From Helopsaltes ochotensis (lineage: Eukaryota > Chordata > Aves > Passeriformes > Locustellidae), in assembly GCA_013400155.1 (NCBI GenBank), contig VXBM01000566.1, positions 483,859-547,858 on the forward strand: a stretch of 64,000 bases of DNA, written 5' to 3'. The notes below the pieces were generated by a model that worked only from the letters and a program-made list of their open reading frames with translations, had not been told where the DNA came from and made no database searches. Positions 28,701 through 41,900 of this stretch are shown in pieces (positions within the stretch are counted from its first letter, which is position 1; the number at the start of each line of letters is the position of its first letter). The translations under genes and the position numbers were made by a program.

Positions 28701-31700
28701 ATTATAATGTAATTCATTTAATTTATTATGGATTATATAAATTAGCTCTTGTCAAAGTAACTTAAATTCATCAATTTATCTGAATGTCCACTGTCCTGTG
28801 TTAGTGAAAAGTTTTGATTGAATAATTACAAAATTCCTTTGGGGTCTTCTCTGATTGAGCAGAACTGCAAGGAAATGTCATGTATTAAAGCTCCTTTAAT
28901 TTGAGCGGGCATTTTTTGTTATAGAATTGCTGCTAGATTTCTGCTTACCTTTAACCATCCTATTCCAGAAGACCTTAGTCTACTTTGAACAAATACAAAA
29001 GAAAGAATATTTTGTTTTTTTAGACTGATTAAAAAAAATAAATAAAAAAAGAGTAAGCCACAATCTAAAATATTTTCTATAGATCTACAGATAGCTATAA
29101 AAGAAATAATATTTTACTTCCTTCATGTATTTGATGAGGCTTCTGTTTAACTCACTCCAATATCCTTCACACACACTTGCCCAGTTCTTAACTTTTCCTC
29201 TGAAGCTCAGTGACTGTTGACTATAAGCAAAGTTCCCTTTATCTCAAGTACATATTAAAATATCTCTTTTTAGTGATGGACTTCTTCTCTCATAGAACAC
29301 TTCAGAGTCACTGTGCAGTGGTTGAGTCAACTTTCCTCTATGTAAACTATGAACACAGCACAATAATTTGGAAGAGGTTTATCCCTTATGCTCGGTTGTT
29401 GTCTCCTCAGCACTATCATAGTTATAAATAATCAAACTATTACACAGCTAAATCAAAATTAGGTTTAATTCAGATGTCCAGATGTCTGACACTTTTTTCC
29501 AATGGGTGTATAGTTAGAGGTGATAATTAAGCATATATACCTGCAAATGTTGATTCAGTCTCCTTCCTGCTCTTTCCGGGACTCACTCCATCTCTCTAAG
29601 CCTTCATTTATTTATTTGTAAAATGATATCATGGTAAATATGAAGTTTCATAAGAAATATGAGGCTTGTCTATGAAAATTGAAATTTAAAATCTATGTAT
29701 AGGCATTTCTACTCTCATTTTCACTACTCTGAAAGGATTCTGACTGCATTGATGAAAGTTTGAGGCCAGATTTTGGACTCACCTGTAGAATTCTGGGATA
29801 ATTTAGACTCTCCATTAAAATGTAGGTGATTTTGTATCCTACCTGCTTCAGTTAAAGCAAAGGAAAACAAAGCAGTGAGAAAACGTGGAAAGTCTTAAAT
29901 ATTTTTAAAATAAGATCGGAATAAGTACTGAAATTTTTGAAAGGAGCTAATCTTGCACAGGATCTGTAATGCCAGTTTCTTTTCTTTTAGTTGCTTAAAG
30001 GAGAGGGAAAAAGAAATAAAATATATATTTATATATATAAAAGATGATGGTTTTGATCTAAGAAAGGTCCAAACACCCTGATAAGTGAGGTAATACATGA
30101 ACTTAAAGGGAAGAGGCAGACCCTGCCCCAAGTTTTTATCATTCAAATGTGTTAATTTTTCTGGATAAATTGCTCTGTATTCCAAAATATCACCAAGTAC
30201 ATCTAATCAAAATCCACAGTATGCAGCCAGATTGGTGGAGCCTATGACAATATGTTTGCTGGAACTGATAGAGACATGAGTGCTCAATAGTTCAGGCTTC
30301 CACAGGAGTGAGCTGTTGGCACCAAGTGCCTGTTCTGTCCTCTTCCCTATGGAAACAGCCTCCAAATGAATGCTTCAACTTTGTTTGGGGAATTCTTATG
30401 AGAAACACAATTGGATCTTTTAAAATGGAAAGTATCCACAAATGGATACTTTCATACAGCAATAGATGAAATCAGTTTAATTAGGAGGAATATTTGCAGG
30501 TTTGGTTAAACAATAAAGGCTTCTCTGAAGACATAAAAAAACAAGCCCTCCAAAGGGCCATCTGTAATTCATCCTTCAGGTTATATCTGTCATCTATCAT
30601 TAACTGATAGATGGATTCTGTAGGACATGTCTGAGGACTGTTTCCCTCCCTCCTGCTGTAATCTCATTCCCTAATCCAATCAAACCAGGATATTTTCTTT
30701 TTGTATTCTCATTCACTTCCACTACCAATATTAAATCTGTTACAGCTGACTATAATAGAAAATACTCTAACAAATAATTACTTGCACACACTTCAAAGAG
30801 ATCTGTAGCTATTTATGGGTAAAACAAATGAAAATTTATCAGCTAGTTTTTGAGCTTTATCTCTCATTGCTAATTCCTGTATATAATAACTTTTCCAATT
30901 TATTTTTAGGATCTTCCTTACCATAATAAAGGCAAACTCCTTCATTGCTGTTTCTTCACTTTCACTTAGCAAGCTAACACTGTAAGCTTTGCATGTGAAG
31001 TTTGATTATGTTCTCCAGTGACTACCGTTCTCATTTGATGGTTTTCAGTGTGAAATCATTTTACAAATAATGCATTTGGTTCCAATGTTAGGGTTACAGG
31101 AAAGAGAATAATTACTGAAATTAACATTCCTTTTTTCCTCAATTAACCCTTATATGGTGAATTTGGTTAGAACTTAATTAAGGAGCCTTTTTGCTGAGCG
31201 GAAATAAATCTTCAAAGCAAATCAGACACTGAAACACTCACATTAGTTCAAGGACTTCAATTCAAAGAGGGCTCTCTAAATACAACCTAATGTGGTATAT
31301 ATTTTTTACCTGGGGCTGGAATGCAAAATAAGTAGTTTGGAGCGTGTATTGTGAATGATATTCCAGGACAAAAATATTCTAAATTTAATAGGGAAAAAAT
31401 AATTTAATTTATACTAAAATGACATTTTCTAGCTTAATACATAGAAAATTATTTTTTTCTCAAAGATGCTTTCTATTTACATCCATGCAGTTACACTACC
31501 TGAAGAAGAGGATTTGCTGCTCATTATATTCACAACAGTTCTTTTTCCCAGAATCAGTTACCACTGAGAGCCCCTGTAAAATCTATAAAATGACATAGAC
31601 CCTGACGGAATACTCAAGAGAAGTAATACTGTCTCCCAGTACCATACTCCTATGGTCCTCAAATTGAGACACTTGCCAGTTAAGAATGAGGCAAAGCTCA

Positions 31701-34700
31701 AATTTCTCCTCATTTGTTGTTACCAGCTCACCACTCTCGTTTGCTTTCATTATTGGGTGGTATGCTTTCTTGAACCTTCATTTTTTGGCTGACATTCCTG
31801 CTCTCCCTATTATTCTTTTCATCCTCTGCCAAGATCAGCTCCAGCTGCACCTTGGACTTCGTGACCAATCCTTACAGAACTGAGCAGCATCACTATACGT
31901 TTCCCAGGATACCTGTCCCTGCTTTCGCTACCTTTCCATTTCCTTCTTGCCTCTTCATTTGACCAGCAGGTCTTGATTCAGCCATGCCATTCTCCTTTCC
32001 TCTTACACCAAAGGATTGGTGTAACTCCCTTAAAGATCTGCCCTTGTCCCAGAGGGCAGTTTCTCAGGTGGGCTGATTGTCTAAACCCTTGATGCCTCCC
32101 ACCACGCTGCAGTGATGGCAATTAGGTCCTAACTTTCTAGCAGAGCAGTGGGATTTAGCTCCTCCAGTTTGCGGCCCGTGCTGTGTGCAGTGGTGTAAAG
32201 GCACCTTAGCTGGAAGGTCAGCCGTGTCTCCTTCATAAAGGAGCACCCAGTAGAAATTGAGATAGACATCTTTAATAACCAATGTACACAATGAAAAAAA
32301 GGTACTTTTACATTTCACTTTATCCCGCTTGGTTTAGACAGCTGCTTTAAAGTGGGTGATTAGGTACCTAAAGTGCTTATTTTTTTCCAGTGGTTATGAA
32401 GAAAGGCATCTGAAGTTGATCAGAAGAATAGTAATCCAGGTAAACATTTAGCTGCCCAAGGAAGGATAAAAATCTGGATCATAACTCTGAATAGAAAGCA
32501 AACTCAGTACTGCAAATGCCGCCAGTAGTGAATATTCTTCAGGTGCTCATAGGTCAGTGCAAAGCAAGTACTGGCCCAAATAAAGTGACAATTTTAAAAA
32601 GAACAAACCCCCCAAGACATTAAGAATGGGAAGAAATTGCTAAATTACAAATATTTGACCAGTGTTATTTGATGTCCAGCAAAAGTAGGTATTGAAGATG
32701 CAGCTCACTTAAATCTCCTGTGGATTCATAGGAGGAAAAGCATAGATTCAGCAGGTTTTGACTGTCTTAGACAGAAGAGCCAATGGGACTCAGACCAGTT
32801 CTACAGATAAATCTTTCCATGACAATGAACATTATTTCGTAGTCTTCTCATACTCTCTGTGGGTGGTTATAAAAAAAGGAAAGATTTACTTTTAGATATG
32901 GAGATGTACACACACGTTCAAAAAACTTAGAAAGAATAGAACATGAGTCTAAAAATGCAATATAACTGCATGATAACTATATTTGTAGCAGGTGAAGGAC
33001 AGAACACAAGGAAGCTGTTAAATAAATCATATTTTATTATATATGCCTGTATTTGGATGCCCAGTTAAGCACCAAATTACATGAAAAATGTGATTGCTGT
33101 GTAAAACAATGCTAATTTTCAAGCACGCCTGCTGAGCATGGGGTTGTCATTCAAATACCTGCTCAATTGCATGCTCTTGTGCCCCACCTGCAGAAAATAT
33201 CTGTGTGCTTGTCAGGAGTCTGGCACAGGTTATTAGTGAAGAAAACCAGGGCTTTGCAGGTTGAGCAGGCAGTCCCATGATCTATCCAAGGTAGCTGACA
33301 AATTTCATTATGACTCCTAACTAGAGCTTTGGCAGTGCAGCTTTGTTTTGTTTTGCTGAGGGAATGTGCAGGGAGAGCCCTTTCTCTCCTCAGACTGTAG
33401 AGCTTTTGATTTCTTGGATTTCAGCTCCAGTTGATGAGTTCTCTGCTATGCTTACCTACATTTCTTTCTCTTTACTTCTCTGACACATGCAGCATGCCAT
33501 TAGAGAGCAAAAAATACTGCTGGAACTCCTATTCTTAGTGTTGGTCCATTTACTTTTTTGATTATCATCCTAACTGTCAAAGAAATGAAATGGCATTGCT
33601 TTTCCGTACTGTGCTCCATAGTTCTCAGGTTTCACACTGTTCTTTGTTTCCTTGACAGGTAGAAACTGTTTCTGTTTCTCCTCTTGAATGCTTTATGTGT
33701 GACGCTGAACAGCTCACAGTGACAGCTTAACCATAGCAAGCCACCCTAAAGGGCATTTCTCAAATGTGTTTCTTTGCCCTTTCTTCACATTGGACATGTT
33801 AATAAGTCTCAAGACTACCTATGTTTTTCTGTGGAGAATAGGTTCTTTACAGCTTAAATGTCTCTACACTCATGTAAATATTACCTAGGTGACAGAACAC
33901 TTGTATTTGTTCTGGGAAGAATCTCTGAGTTCTTTTTTTCATCTTCGGCTTTAATATATTATTTGAAAATCTTCTTTCTTGAACCAAAAGTAACACTGTC
34001 TTACGTATTCATCCATTTGACCATAAATTGCAGACAATGGGGTTGAGGGAATGGAGTGCTATGTGACTGGCCTGGCAAGGGACAGATGAATAGTGAGAGA
34101 GGGCACATAAAGGGACAGGTAAGAGCTAAACATATGGTGGAACTACCATTTCATTCCAAGAAGCTGAAGCCTAAGAGCTTTAAAGAGGACTTTTAAATCC
34201 TACCTTGCAGCTGTCCTGTTTCAGAGTCTAATTCAAGGAAGTACTGGATGTTGGGGCTGATAGAGACTTTACAGAGAAAAGATTTGACAGACTGTAGATA
34301 GCCCTGATGAAATGGCTAAACTTTCATCAGGCACTAGGCAGGGTGATGATTCTTGCTGATTGGTGGTGCACCAGTTCCTTGAACACCTTCTTGGCTTTCT
34401 CGTCCTCATTCTATAGGGAGTGTCTGTGCAAAACCATCGGGGTGGCTGAGAGCCAGAGACCCATCTGAAGCTCCCTGAACAGATGATTTGTGGACAGACC
34501 AGCTCTCCCCATCTCCAGATCAGTGCTCAAAGGCATATATCTTGGAGTCCAAAAGACTGAGAACAAACAAAAAACTTCTCTTCTCAGTCTTCTAGCATTC
34601 TTCTTATTTTTCTCTCACAGATGTTATCTGACTTTTTAAAAAATCTCGTATTTGAAGGACAGCTGATGTGACAGTGGTGAGAGATGCTTACTACATCTTT

Positions 34701-36335
34701 CCAGCACTCTTCACAGAAAGAAATAACAGACCCTGTACGGCCTGTTTCCACCAAGTGTTTTCCCATGCCTCTCTGTCAGACTATGTCATTGTCTCTTGTT
34801 GGATTCTTTCATCTTAGTTGGACAAAAAAGAAGCTGTCATCTCTTTAGATGGTGTTTTTCACCCATTTGCTTTGTCATAATCTATTGACGAAAGCTAGAC
34901 TTCTCTCCAGAAGGCAGTTCTCTCAAGCATTTATAAGTTTCTTGACCTCTACAAGTTGAGGACTCTGCCTCCAGCCCTGTTTCTCAGAAGCAGGTGCATA
35001 TTGGCCAGTGTACAGCCCTGTGCCATGGCTAGACTACTCCCCATACCTGAGCTGCAGAGAGCAGCAGTATTTGCTTTTACAAAGCTTGGCCAGCCTTCAA
35101 TTTATCCTACTGATGCATATTGATCTTTTGGCCCTGCTGTAGTGAAACAGCAGCATGAGATGACGGCAGTGATTGGGATGTTGGTCTTTAGGTACTGGTG
35201 GACAATCAAGTAGGCATAGATGATGAAAGACAAGCAGCAGTTTAAAAATGACTGTGATGTCAAAGCCTTTCTTCAAATCTACTTTGCAAAAAACACTCCA
35301 TGGAAAATTTAGCATTTCATGGTGTTGATACAGTAGTTCAAAATTACACAGATGAGCTCAGCCACCCCTGGACCAAGGGGCAAGCGAATGCAGAAGTTTA
35401 GTTTCAGTTCTGGTCCTCAAACCTTCCAGACTGGGCATCTGGCTGAATACACCAGAGCTCCCTCCCAACTTGTAAATATTTTTCCCCAAACACTGGAGAA
35501 CTGGGGAAAGAGGAAGACATTTCTGCCATGGAATATTGAAGCATGGATCTGAAATGGTGAGTTGTAAGGTTAGACATGACTTGCTGACTCCTAGAGAGCA
35601 CAGTGAACTCAGAGACAATGGTTTTTGCAGAGGATGCTGTTGACACTTTCTGGTTTATATCTTCTCCTTCATTTTCCTTATGTTATCAGCAGTGCAAAAT
35701 CAGACAATAAAAAAATGCAATAAAAGGAAAGAAATTTGCTTTCTCCAAGAGCAATTACCTGATTTATAGATGTGCGAGGAGATTAAAAAATTGTGAAAAT
35801 AACCATAAAAGAGTTTCCTGATCAAATATTTTAGACAGTGGTTCTCTCCTTTGAGAAAATAATACAGCCTTAGAAAGGTACAAAACCAACAGATAAGTCC
35901 CCACACATCTGTATATACACGTGCAAGTAGAGAATTATAAAATCTATTACACATAGGAGCTCAGAGTTATTCCAGTATGTGCCTGTGGATTATTTTTCAA
36001 CAGGATGAATTAAATAGGAAAATGCTGACCGCATTAAATGGATTCTAGTTTTGTGTCTGTATCTATACACAACAGAACACTTGTGTATTGATAAGAAACC
36101 AAAAAAGCTATCATTCATACGTAGGCATTTATCAGATAAATAGAAGAGGGCAAATTATGTTGTTTTGTCAAACAAAAATAACATTTTCAATCTCTTTTCA
36201 CTTTTATGGGATTTTAAGTATACTTTTACTCTCCATTTACATACTAACTTCATGAAAAGTTCATAAATTGAGTAAGAGGAACTATATCTCATGTGTACAT
36301 CTCTAATCCCTTCTGTTTATATTCTTTTCACACAG

Positions 36336-36466
36336 AGATTGAAAGATTTAAAACAAAGGGAATTTGCTCGAAATGTGGCTTCAAAGTCATGGAAAGATGA
36401 GAAGAAACAGGAGAAAGCACTCAAGCGACTCCACCAGCTTGCAGAGTTACGGAAGCAGTCAGAATG
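36336..36466 (+). CDS. ZNF804B: ZNF804B exon 3 (basic helical segment)
   Basis: This 131-base exon encodes 43 residues plus the first two bases of a cysteine codon (TG, completed by C at 38992). It opens with RLKDLKQREFARNVASKSW and continues with a Lys/Arg/Glu/Gln-rich stretch that should be alpha-helical and may extend the nucleic-acid-binding surface of the finger. The Lys-Asp after Arg-Leu and the Trp after Lys-Ser fit ZNF804B; ZNF804A has Lys-Glu and Arg at these places as I recall. The acceptor is TTTTCACACAG. At the 3' end, TG|GCAAGT is the only junction that keeps the frame into the next exon. Using the GT four bases later puts exon 4 out of frame. The intron therefore appears to have a GC donor. 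Confidence 0.92.
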
Positions 36467-36472
36467 GCAAGT
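36467..36472 (+). other. ZNF804B: Non-canonical GC splice donor (GCAAGT)
   Basis: The exon 3 boundary reads GAATG|GCAAGT. Apart from the C in place of T at the second intron base, it matches the U1 consensus well, as GC-AG introns typically do. The choice rests on the reading frame: TG plus C makes Cys, and human ZNF804B also has Ser-Glu-Cys at this junction as I recall. Transcript data would settle it. Confidence 0.8.
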
Positions 36473-38991
36473 TTTTAAAAGTCATATGAGGTTTTAATGC
36501 CCTCTTTCCTCCCTTCCAGAGGAAAGTATAATATTTTTACTCCTACACAATGTAATGTACAGAAATTGTGTGTACTGTAACCTCTTTTCAGCTGTCTTCA
36601 ACTCCAAGTGATCCTGCTCTGCAAACCATTCATTGAAAACCTCTGACTTAATTACATGCTGTTTGAAAATGTCATTTTCTCTCCTGTAGACAGCCATTCT
36701 CTTGTCTTCTAAATGGAATGTTTTCAAGATATTTTTATAGTATCACCATTTTACCTTATCCAAACTGATCTGAAGAGATTAGTATGACTGTCTTAATATT
36801 TGATCATAAGTTAATGGGAGAGGATAAACCCTTTGTGAATAATTTTTATTACTTTTAGGGTACTGGAATTATTCTTCAGCTTCTCTGCAGGATAATTTGA
36901 ATAAAAAACAAGTAATTAACTGAATTAAGTTGGTCTAATACTGTTAGCTCTATTGATTAATATCAAGATAGAGGTTGCAGTTGCAAACCTTTAAATTTGA
37001 AATATCTCCTCGTTTTAATGACACTGAATGCTTCAGCAGAATAGATTGCCACCAGACCAATTGTTTATATTAATCTATGACCATAATGAGTTAATCAGAT
37101 AAATAAACTGGCATTGTTTTAAATTCATCTGAAGACTACTGTACACTGGAAATATTAGCATTCAGAGTTTATTGCAAACTCATTTTGGCCCATGTAATTG
37201 CTTTTGAGCAATCGGCTGACATATAACAGTTTAGTGCTAATATATCACTTTTATGATTACGACTCCATTTTCATACAGATCTGCTGAAACAAATGTAACT
37301 GCCTGTGGGAAGCTTCCTTTATGCCCACGCACTTGAAGATGCAGCCTCAGATAGATGGATAATCTTGGTGATAATAGGAGAGCCAGAACGAATCTGGGAG
37401 GGAAAGAGCAGGTTTGCTTCTAGAAAAAGCCAGGAGTCCATAACATTTTGCATAGAGCGTGGAAAGAAAGAGCTTGCTATTCCTCCCTGTAATCACTTAA
37501 TAGGCTCGGGGAGGCTGAGTGCTGGGATTTTGGCCGAGGGCTAGCATTCCCAATTGCTCAGGAAAGACAGAAGGCCAGCCTCTGTAAGCAGAAGTCTACA
37601 CACATTCAGGAATTACCATCCCTGAGTACTGTCTCTCAGGTTCACAGTTCCTTACAACAAGCTAATTCAATCTGACAAAAAAGATATTGTTAATCTTGTG
37701 CACAGAAAAATTTTATTTTGCTATTCTAAGACTTTGAAAAGGATTTCTTTATATGCCTTCTCCAAGAGTCAATTTGTTCTTAACATACAAATAGGGTTTA
37801 ATTTTTAGCTTCTGATGCTAAATTTCTGGCAAATGCAAATATATTCTCTGAAACGCGCACATATTCTCATATTATGGGTTGACCCTACTCCAGGAAGTCT
37901 TTCTGTTTTTCCCCTTGTTGAAGATTAATGTATTTTTATAGCATTTATAAAACATGACTGCCAATCATAGATAGCTTATATGTAGATCTAATAGTTTTAA
38001 TTTATTTACATTTAATTAAAATGTTTTGATTTTTTTATCAAACTTTTTATTTAATCTGGTTCTGGTTATTTTCTTGTTAGTGTACTGTAGTACTGCATTG
38101 ATAGCAAATGTAGATGATTAGTCTAATGTAATGTGTGTTTAAAATATATCTTGGAGAGACACTTTTATGGTGGCTATATATGGCACATCTTTAATGGAAA
38201 ATGCAACAGTCGTTTCAGTCTCAGTTAATTATCTGTTTCAAGAAATCAGTGGTTTGCCATTTTTGTTAAGGCCCTAGAATAGGTAACATATAGTTTTTTT
38301 TAATTATAAGAAAACTAAATATCATTTAAAATCCAAGGTATTTTGAAAAAAGGAATAATGGAACATAGAAAATGTGGCAAAGTCAAATCATGGTTGATAA
38401 TGAGACCAGTGAAGTTGTGATTTTTTTCCCCACCAATGTTTGCTGACAGTTTTAGTAGAATATTTTTTTGAATATTTTGCGAAGTCATTTATTGTGGAAT
38501 AATTTAAAGATAAAATTAAACCCTACTCTTAAAAAGGTGAGAAAACCACATTCTTCCCTAAGCAAGCAGAATGTTTCTCTTTCTCTTCTAGAGTTTGATT
38601 TTGCAGACGCTTCAGGTCAAACCATCTCTTTTTGAACATGGTACAATTTCCTTTGCAGAGGCCTTTCAGAAAATCAAGACTTACCATAGATTAGGTTCCC
38701 CTAAATATAAATTCAGACTAAAAACAATACATGTGCTTGTACATGGGCATAAGTGAAAAAGAACATTTATGTGCTGACATTAAAATATGAATTTTCTATG
38801 TGTAAAGATTGTCTTGCCCATGTAGAAGCCCAAACTGATAACAAACTGCACATTTACTCTGCTGAAACTTATCTTGTAAAAAAATTGAGCGACACCTTCC
38901 TTTCCCAGATAGACATTGTCTAATGCAAGCTCCGTCCTAATTTGTTTTCTGAATACAGCTTTTTGTTTTCTTTATTTTTTTTACCTAAAAG
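36467..38991 (+). other. ZNF804B: Intron 3 of ZNF804B
   Basis: This 2.5-kb intron ends at a pyrimidine-rich tract (TTTTGTTTTC then T-runs) followed by ACCTAAAAG at 38991. It is AT-rich, and I see no exon or mobile element in it. The open frame of the last exon extends 17 codons back into the intron, but that part is the polypyrimidine tract and is not coding. Confidence 0.85.
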
Positions 38992-41900
38992 CATGACTGG
39001 GAGTGGACCATTGCTTAAAGCCCCCCGATTAGTCCTGGAGAAGCAGCAATCACCGGATGGCATTTTCCTGTACAAGGGCAGCAAATTCGCAGCAAGTTCT
39101 CAAAGAACCATCACAAATGAAGGACAAGGCTTCTCCAAAAGCATACTAGAGAAACAGCAACTTAAAATAAGCAGGCACCATCCCCTAACTGAAAGACGCC
39201 ATGCACTTGGAAATCACATCTCACAAATGTTCCCAGATAGCAACAATTCCTCTCAAAGGGCAGGAGTGTGTTTTTCATTCTCTAAAAAATTCCCTTTGAA
39301 GCTTGAGTCCTCAGCATCAGTCTTCAGTGAGAACTCTGAAGAAGGAAATGATTGTAGTGAGTTCCCCAACCAGAAAAAAAAGCAAACTTTTGAAGGCTGT
39401 CATTCTGTCACACTTTTGGAGGAACAACTGAAAGCAAGTTTGGATAAAGAGGCACCTATTACACAAGACCAAATGGATTTGGATAACGGTGCATCAAGTC
39501 GTGCAGCTGCAAAACCTAAAATGCTAAAGGAAAAGGATAAAAGTAGTGATAGGGAATCAGAAGAAAAATTCAGAGCTAATCCTTCATTTTCTAAAGTCAA
39601 AATACCGCTTTCAAATTTGAATTTTTCTGCTTCACTGAGAGAAATAGAGCAAGAGAGCAAACTGAATCAATCTGAACAATTCTTGGAAACTCCCATTTCA
39701 TCTTCATGCCAAGCTAGCAGTTTTTGTACACATCTGAACACCTACAAGCACAGCAATGCCCCCCTGCCTGATCAGTTATCTGAGCTCCCACGACAGCCAG
39801 AACCTGAGCTGACCTGCCCAAGCAACATTAATGACAGCCCCGGAGTGATAAAAAAAGAAAGATCTTTGGAGATTACAGAAACCACCAATGGAAATATGGA
39901 AACACTTGCAAAGGAGACCATGGTTAAAGAAGTTAAGCCCCAGGCATTGCCTTTCCTCCATGTTGTGAGCAAAGATGGCACCACTGCTCTACAGTGGCCC
40001 ACAGAATTACTTTTGTTTACAAAAACTGAGCCCTGTATTTCATATGGCTGTAATCCATTGTATTTTGACTTCAGACTCTCTTTAAATCACAGGGAGGGCA
40101 AACAGCATGGAACAATCAAAACCAGCTGTAAAGAGCTCTCTAAAAATAAGACTGCAGATGAATATGAACCCTCAGGTTTAATAAAACACAAGCAAATGTC
40201 AAATGAACAAGATAATCAGTTGTTGAAACCAAAGAAGATGAAAGGGTTCCTAAACCCAAGAAAGGTCAAGCAAAAAACTGAGTCAGACATAGGGAAAGAA
40301 ATGAATGAAAATGGTCAAAAATGCATTGCAGATTATTTGAATGAAAATATACCCAAAGTGCCTGCTTACCTTGATGTCTCACAAAAGGATTATGTGACAG
40401 AAAAAAGTCTTTATACAAGAGCACTGAGAAGACCTTTAAAGCATCATTTCCATGGCTGTGAAAGAAAAACTCAGAACATTAGAAGCGAAAGCATTTCCTT
40501 TTCTGCTTTTATGTCTAGGATTAAAAAATCTAAATCTGCAAAATGTCATTTAATTGATTCTGAAGAAAGATATGAGAACCAAAATGACTCCAGATCCCTT
40601 CAAGATGTGGTCAGCTGCAGTAGTGACATAAGTGACAGTGGAAAAGACTCTAGTGGAAGTTTCTCTAGTTGTAAATCCAGTTCAAACAGCAGGTATTCAG
40701 ATAATGAAGAATGTGGAAGTTACACAAGATGCTGGAGATTCCCATCTCCTCAAAAGTCCTCGTCAAGCAGACATTCCAGCTATTCTGACACTTCAGTTAG
40801 CAGTAGAAGCAGCTACATGAGCTACATGAGTCCCACATCAAACAATCACAGAAGAAATAATTTTTGTTATTGTAAAAGAAAAAGCAAGACAGATGAAAGG
40901 CACAACTGTAAACACAGAAAGCACAAGTGTATTTTCCCTTCTGATGATACAGACGAGGATTACCTTTGTCATAGTAGAAGTCATAGAACTAGAAACTGTA
41001 TTCAGAGTGGCACAATTAAATATGGAAAATGTTCAAGACATAAAGTTTTACAAATCAGAGACAGGTCTAAACACAGCAGATGTAGATATAAACATTTTGG
41101 CAAAGCGCATAGTAGGAGTAGAAGCTACCACAAATCCAAAAGTTGTTACACCAGTGATTCAAGAAGCAGTGAAAGATCATCTAGCAGCAGAATATCAAGA
41201 GGCAGCAGTTCAGGATCCTTCTCAAAAGAGACTGACAACTGTGACAACAAAACAAAAGAGAATGCTGAGAGAGGTTCTAAAGCTGAACCAGGAAAAGCTG
41301 AAACTGCACATTCCAAATCTCTGAATGTGAATAGTCAGTTGAAAAATTTTGTCACCTGCTCTTCCAAAAACCTGGCAAAAGACATATGTGGAAAAAGAAA
41401 GTCAATGACAGCCAAGTTGCTTTTAGAAAGAGTGCAGTCTAAGAAAACCCAGGAACAAATGCATGATTCAGACAGATTTTCAATCAGCAGTGGGATAGAA
41501 TTAAAGGATCACTCACAAAGTCACTTTGCTCTTCAGTTTTCACCATCAGGAGGAGACATTGCAATGTTACCTGTGCCAGAGAAAGTGCTAAGCATAGGTA
41601 AAAATGACATGGAACATATTGAAATCAGTTCATTGGAAAACAGTGTGAAGAAAAATAACTCTGAAGCATCAGAGATAACTAATGTTACACTTTCACCTGG
41701 AACTGATTATGATCATTGTGTTCTTAAAGACATAATTCAAATTGAAACAGGCTATCTGAGCCCAAGCATAAAAAGGAACACAGCAATAAAGGAACAAACC
41801 AATTTCTTCATTAGTGAAGTGCAGCCCTTTATACAAAGCTGTGATCCAGTACCAAATGATTTCCCTGGTGCTTTTCCCTCTAATAGATATTCTGTTGCTA

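Larger units (their letters stand above)
14533..36335 (+). other. ZNF804B: Intron 2 of ZNF804B
   Basis: This 21.8-kb GT-AG intron runs from the donor GTAAAC to an acceptor ending in TTTTCACACAG at 36335. It is mostly AT-rich and contains no exon that I recognise. It holds one CR1 3' end at 25.63 kb, several short simple repeats, and a somewhat GC-richer block at 34.3-35.7 kb. Open frames up to 118 codons occur, but none shows a domain, a plausible splice structure or a recognisable family. Confidence 0.85.

Noticed and set aside
32060..32320. GC-richer minus-strand frame of 84 codons in intron 2
   Set aside because: Its composition suggested an old repeat or gene relic, but I could not match it to any family, so it is not annotated.
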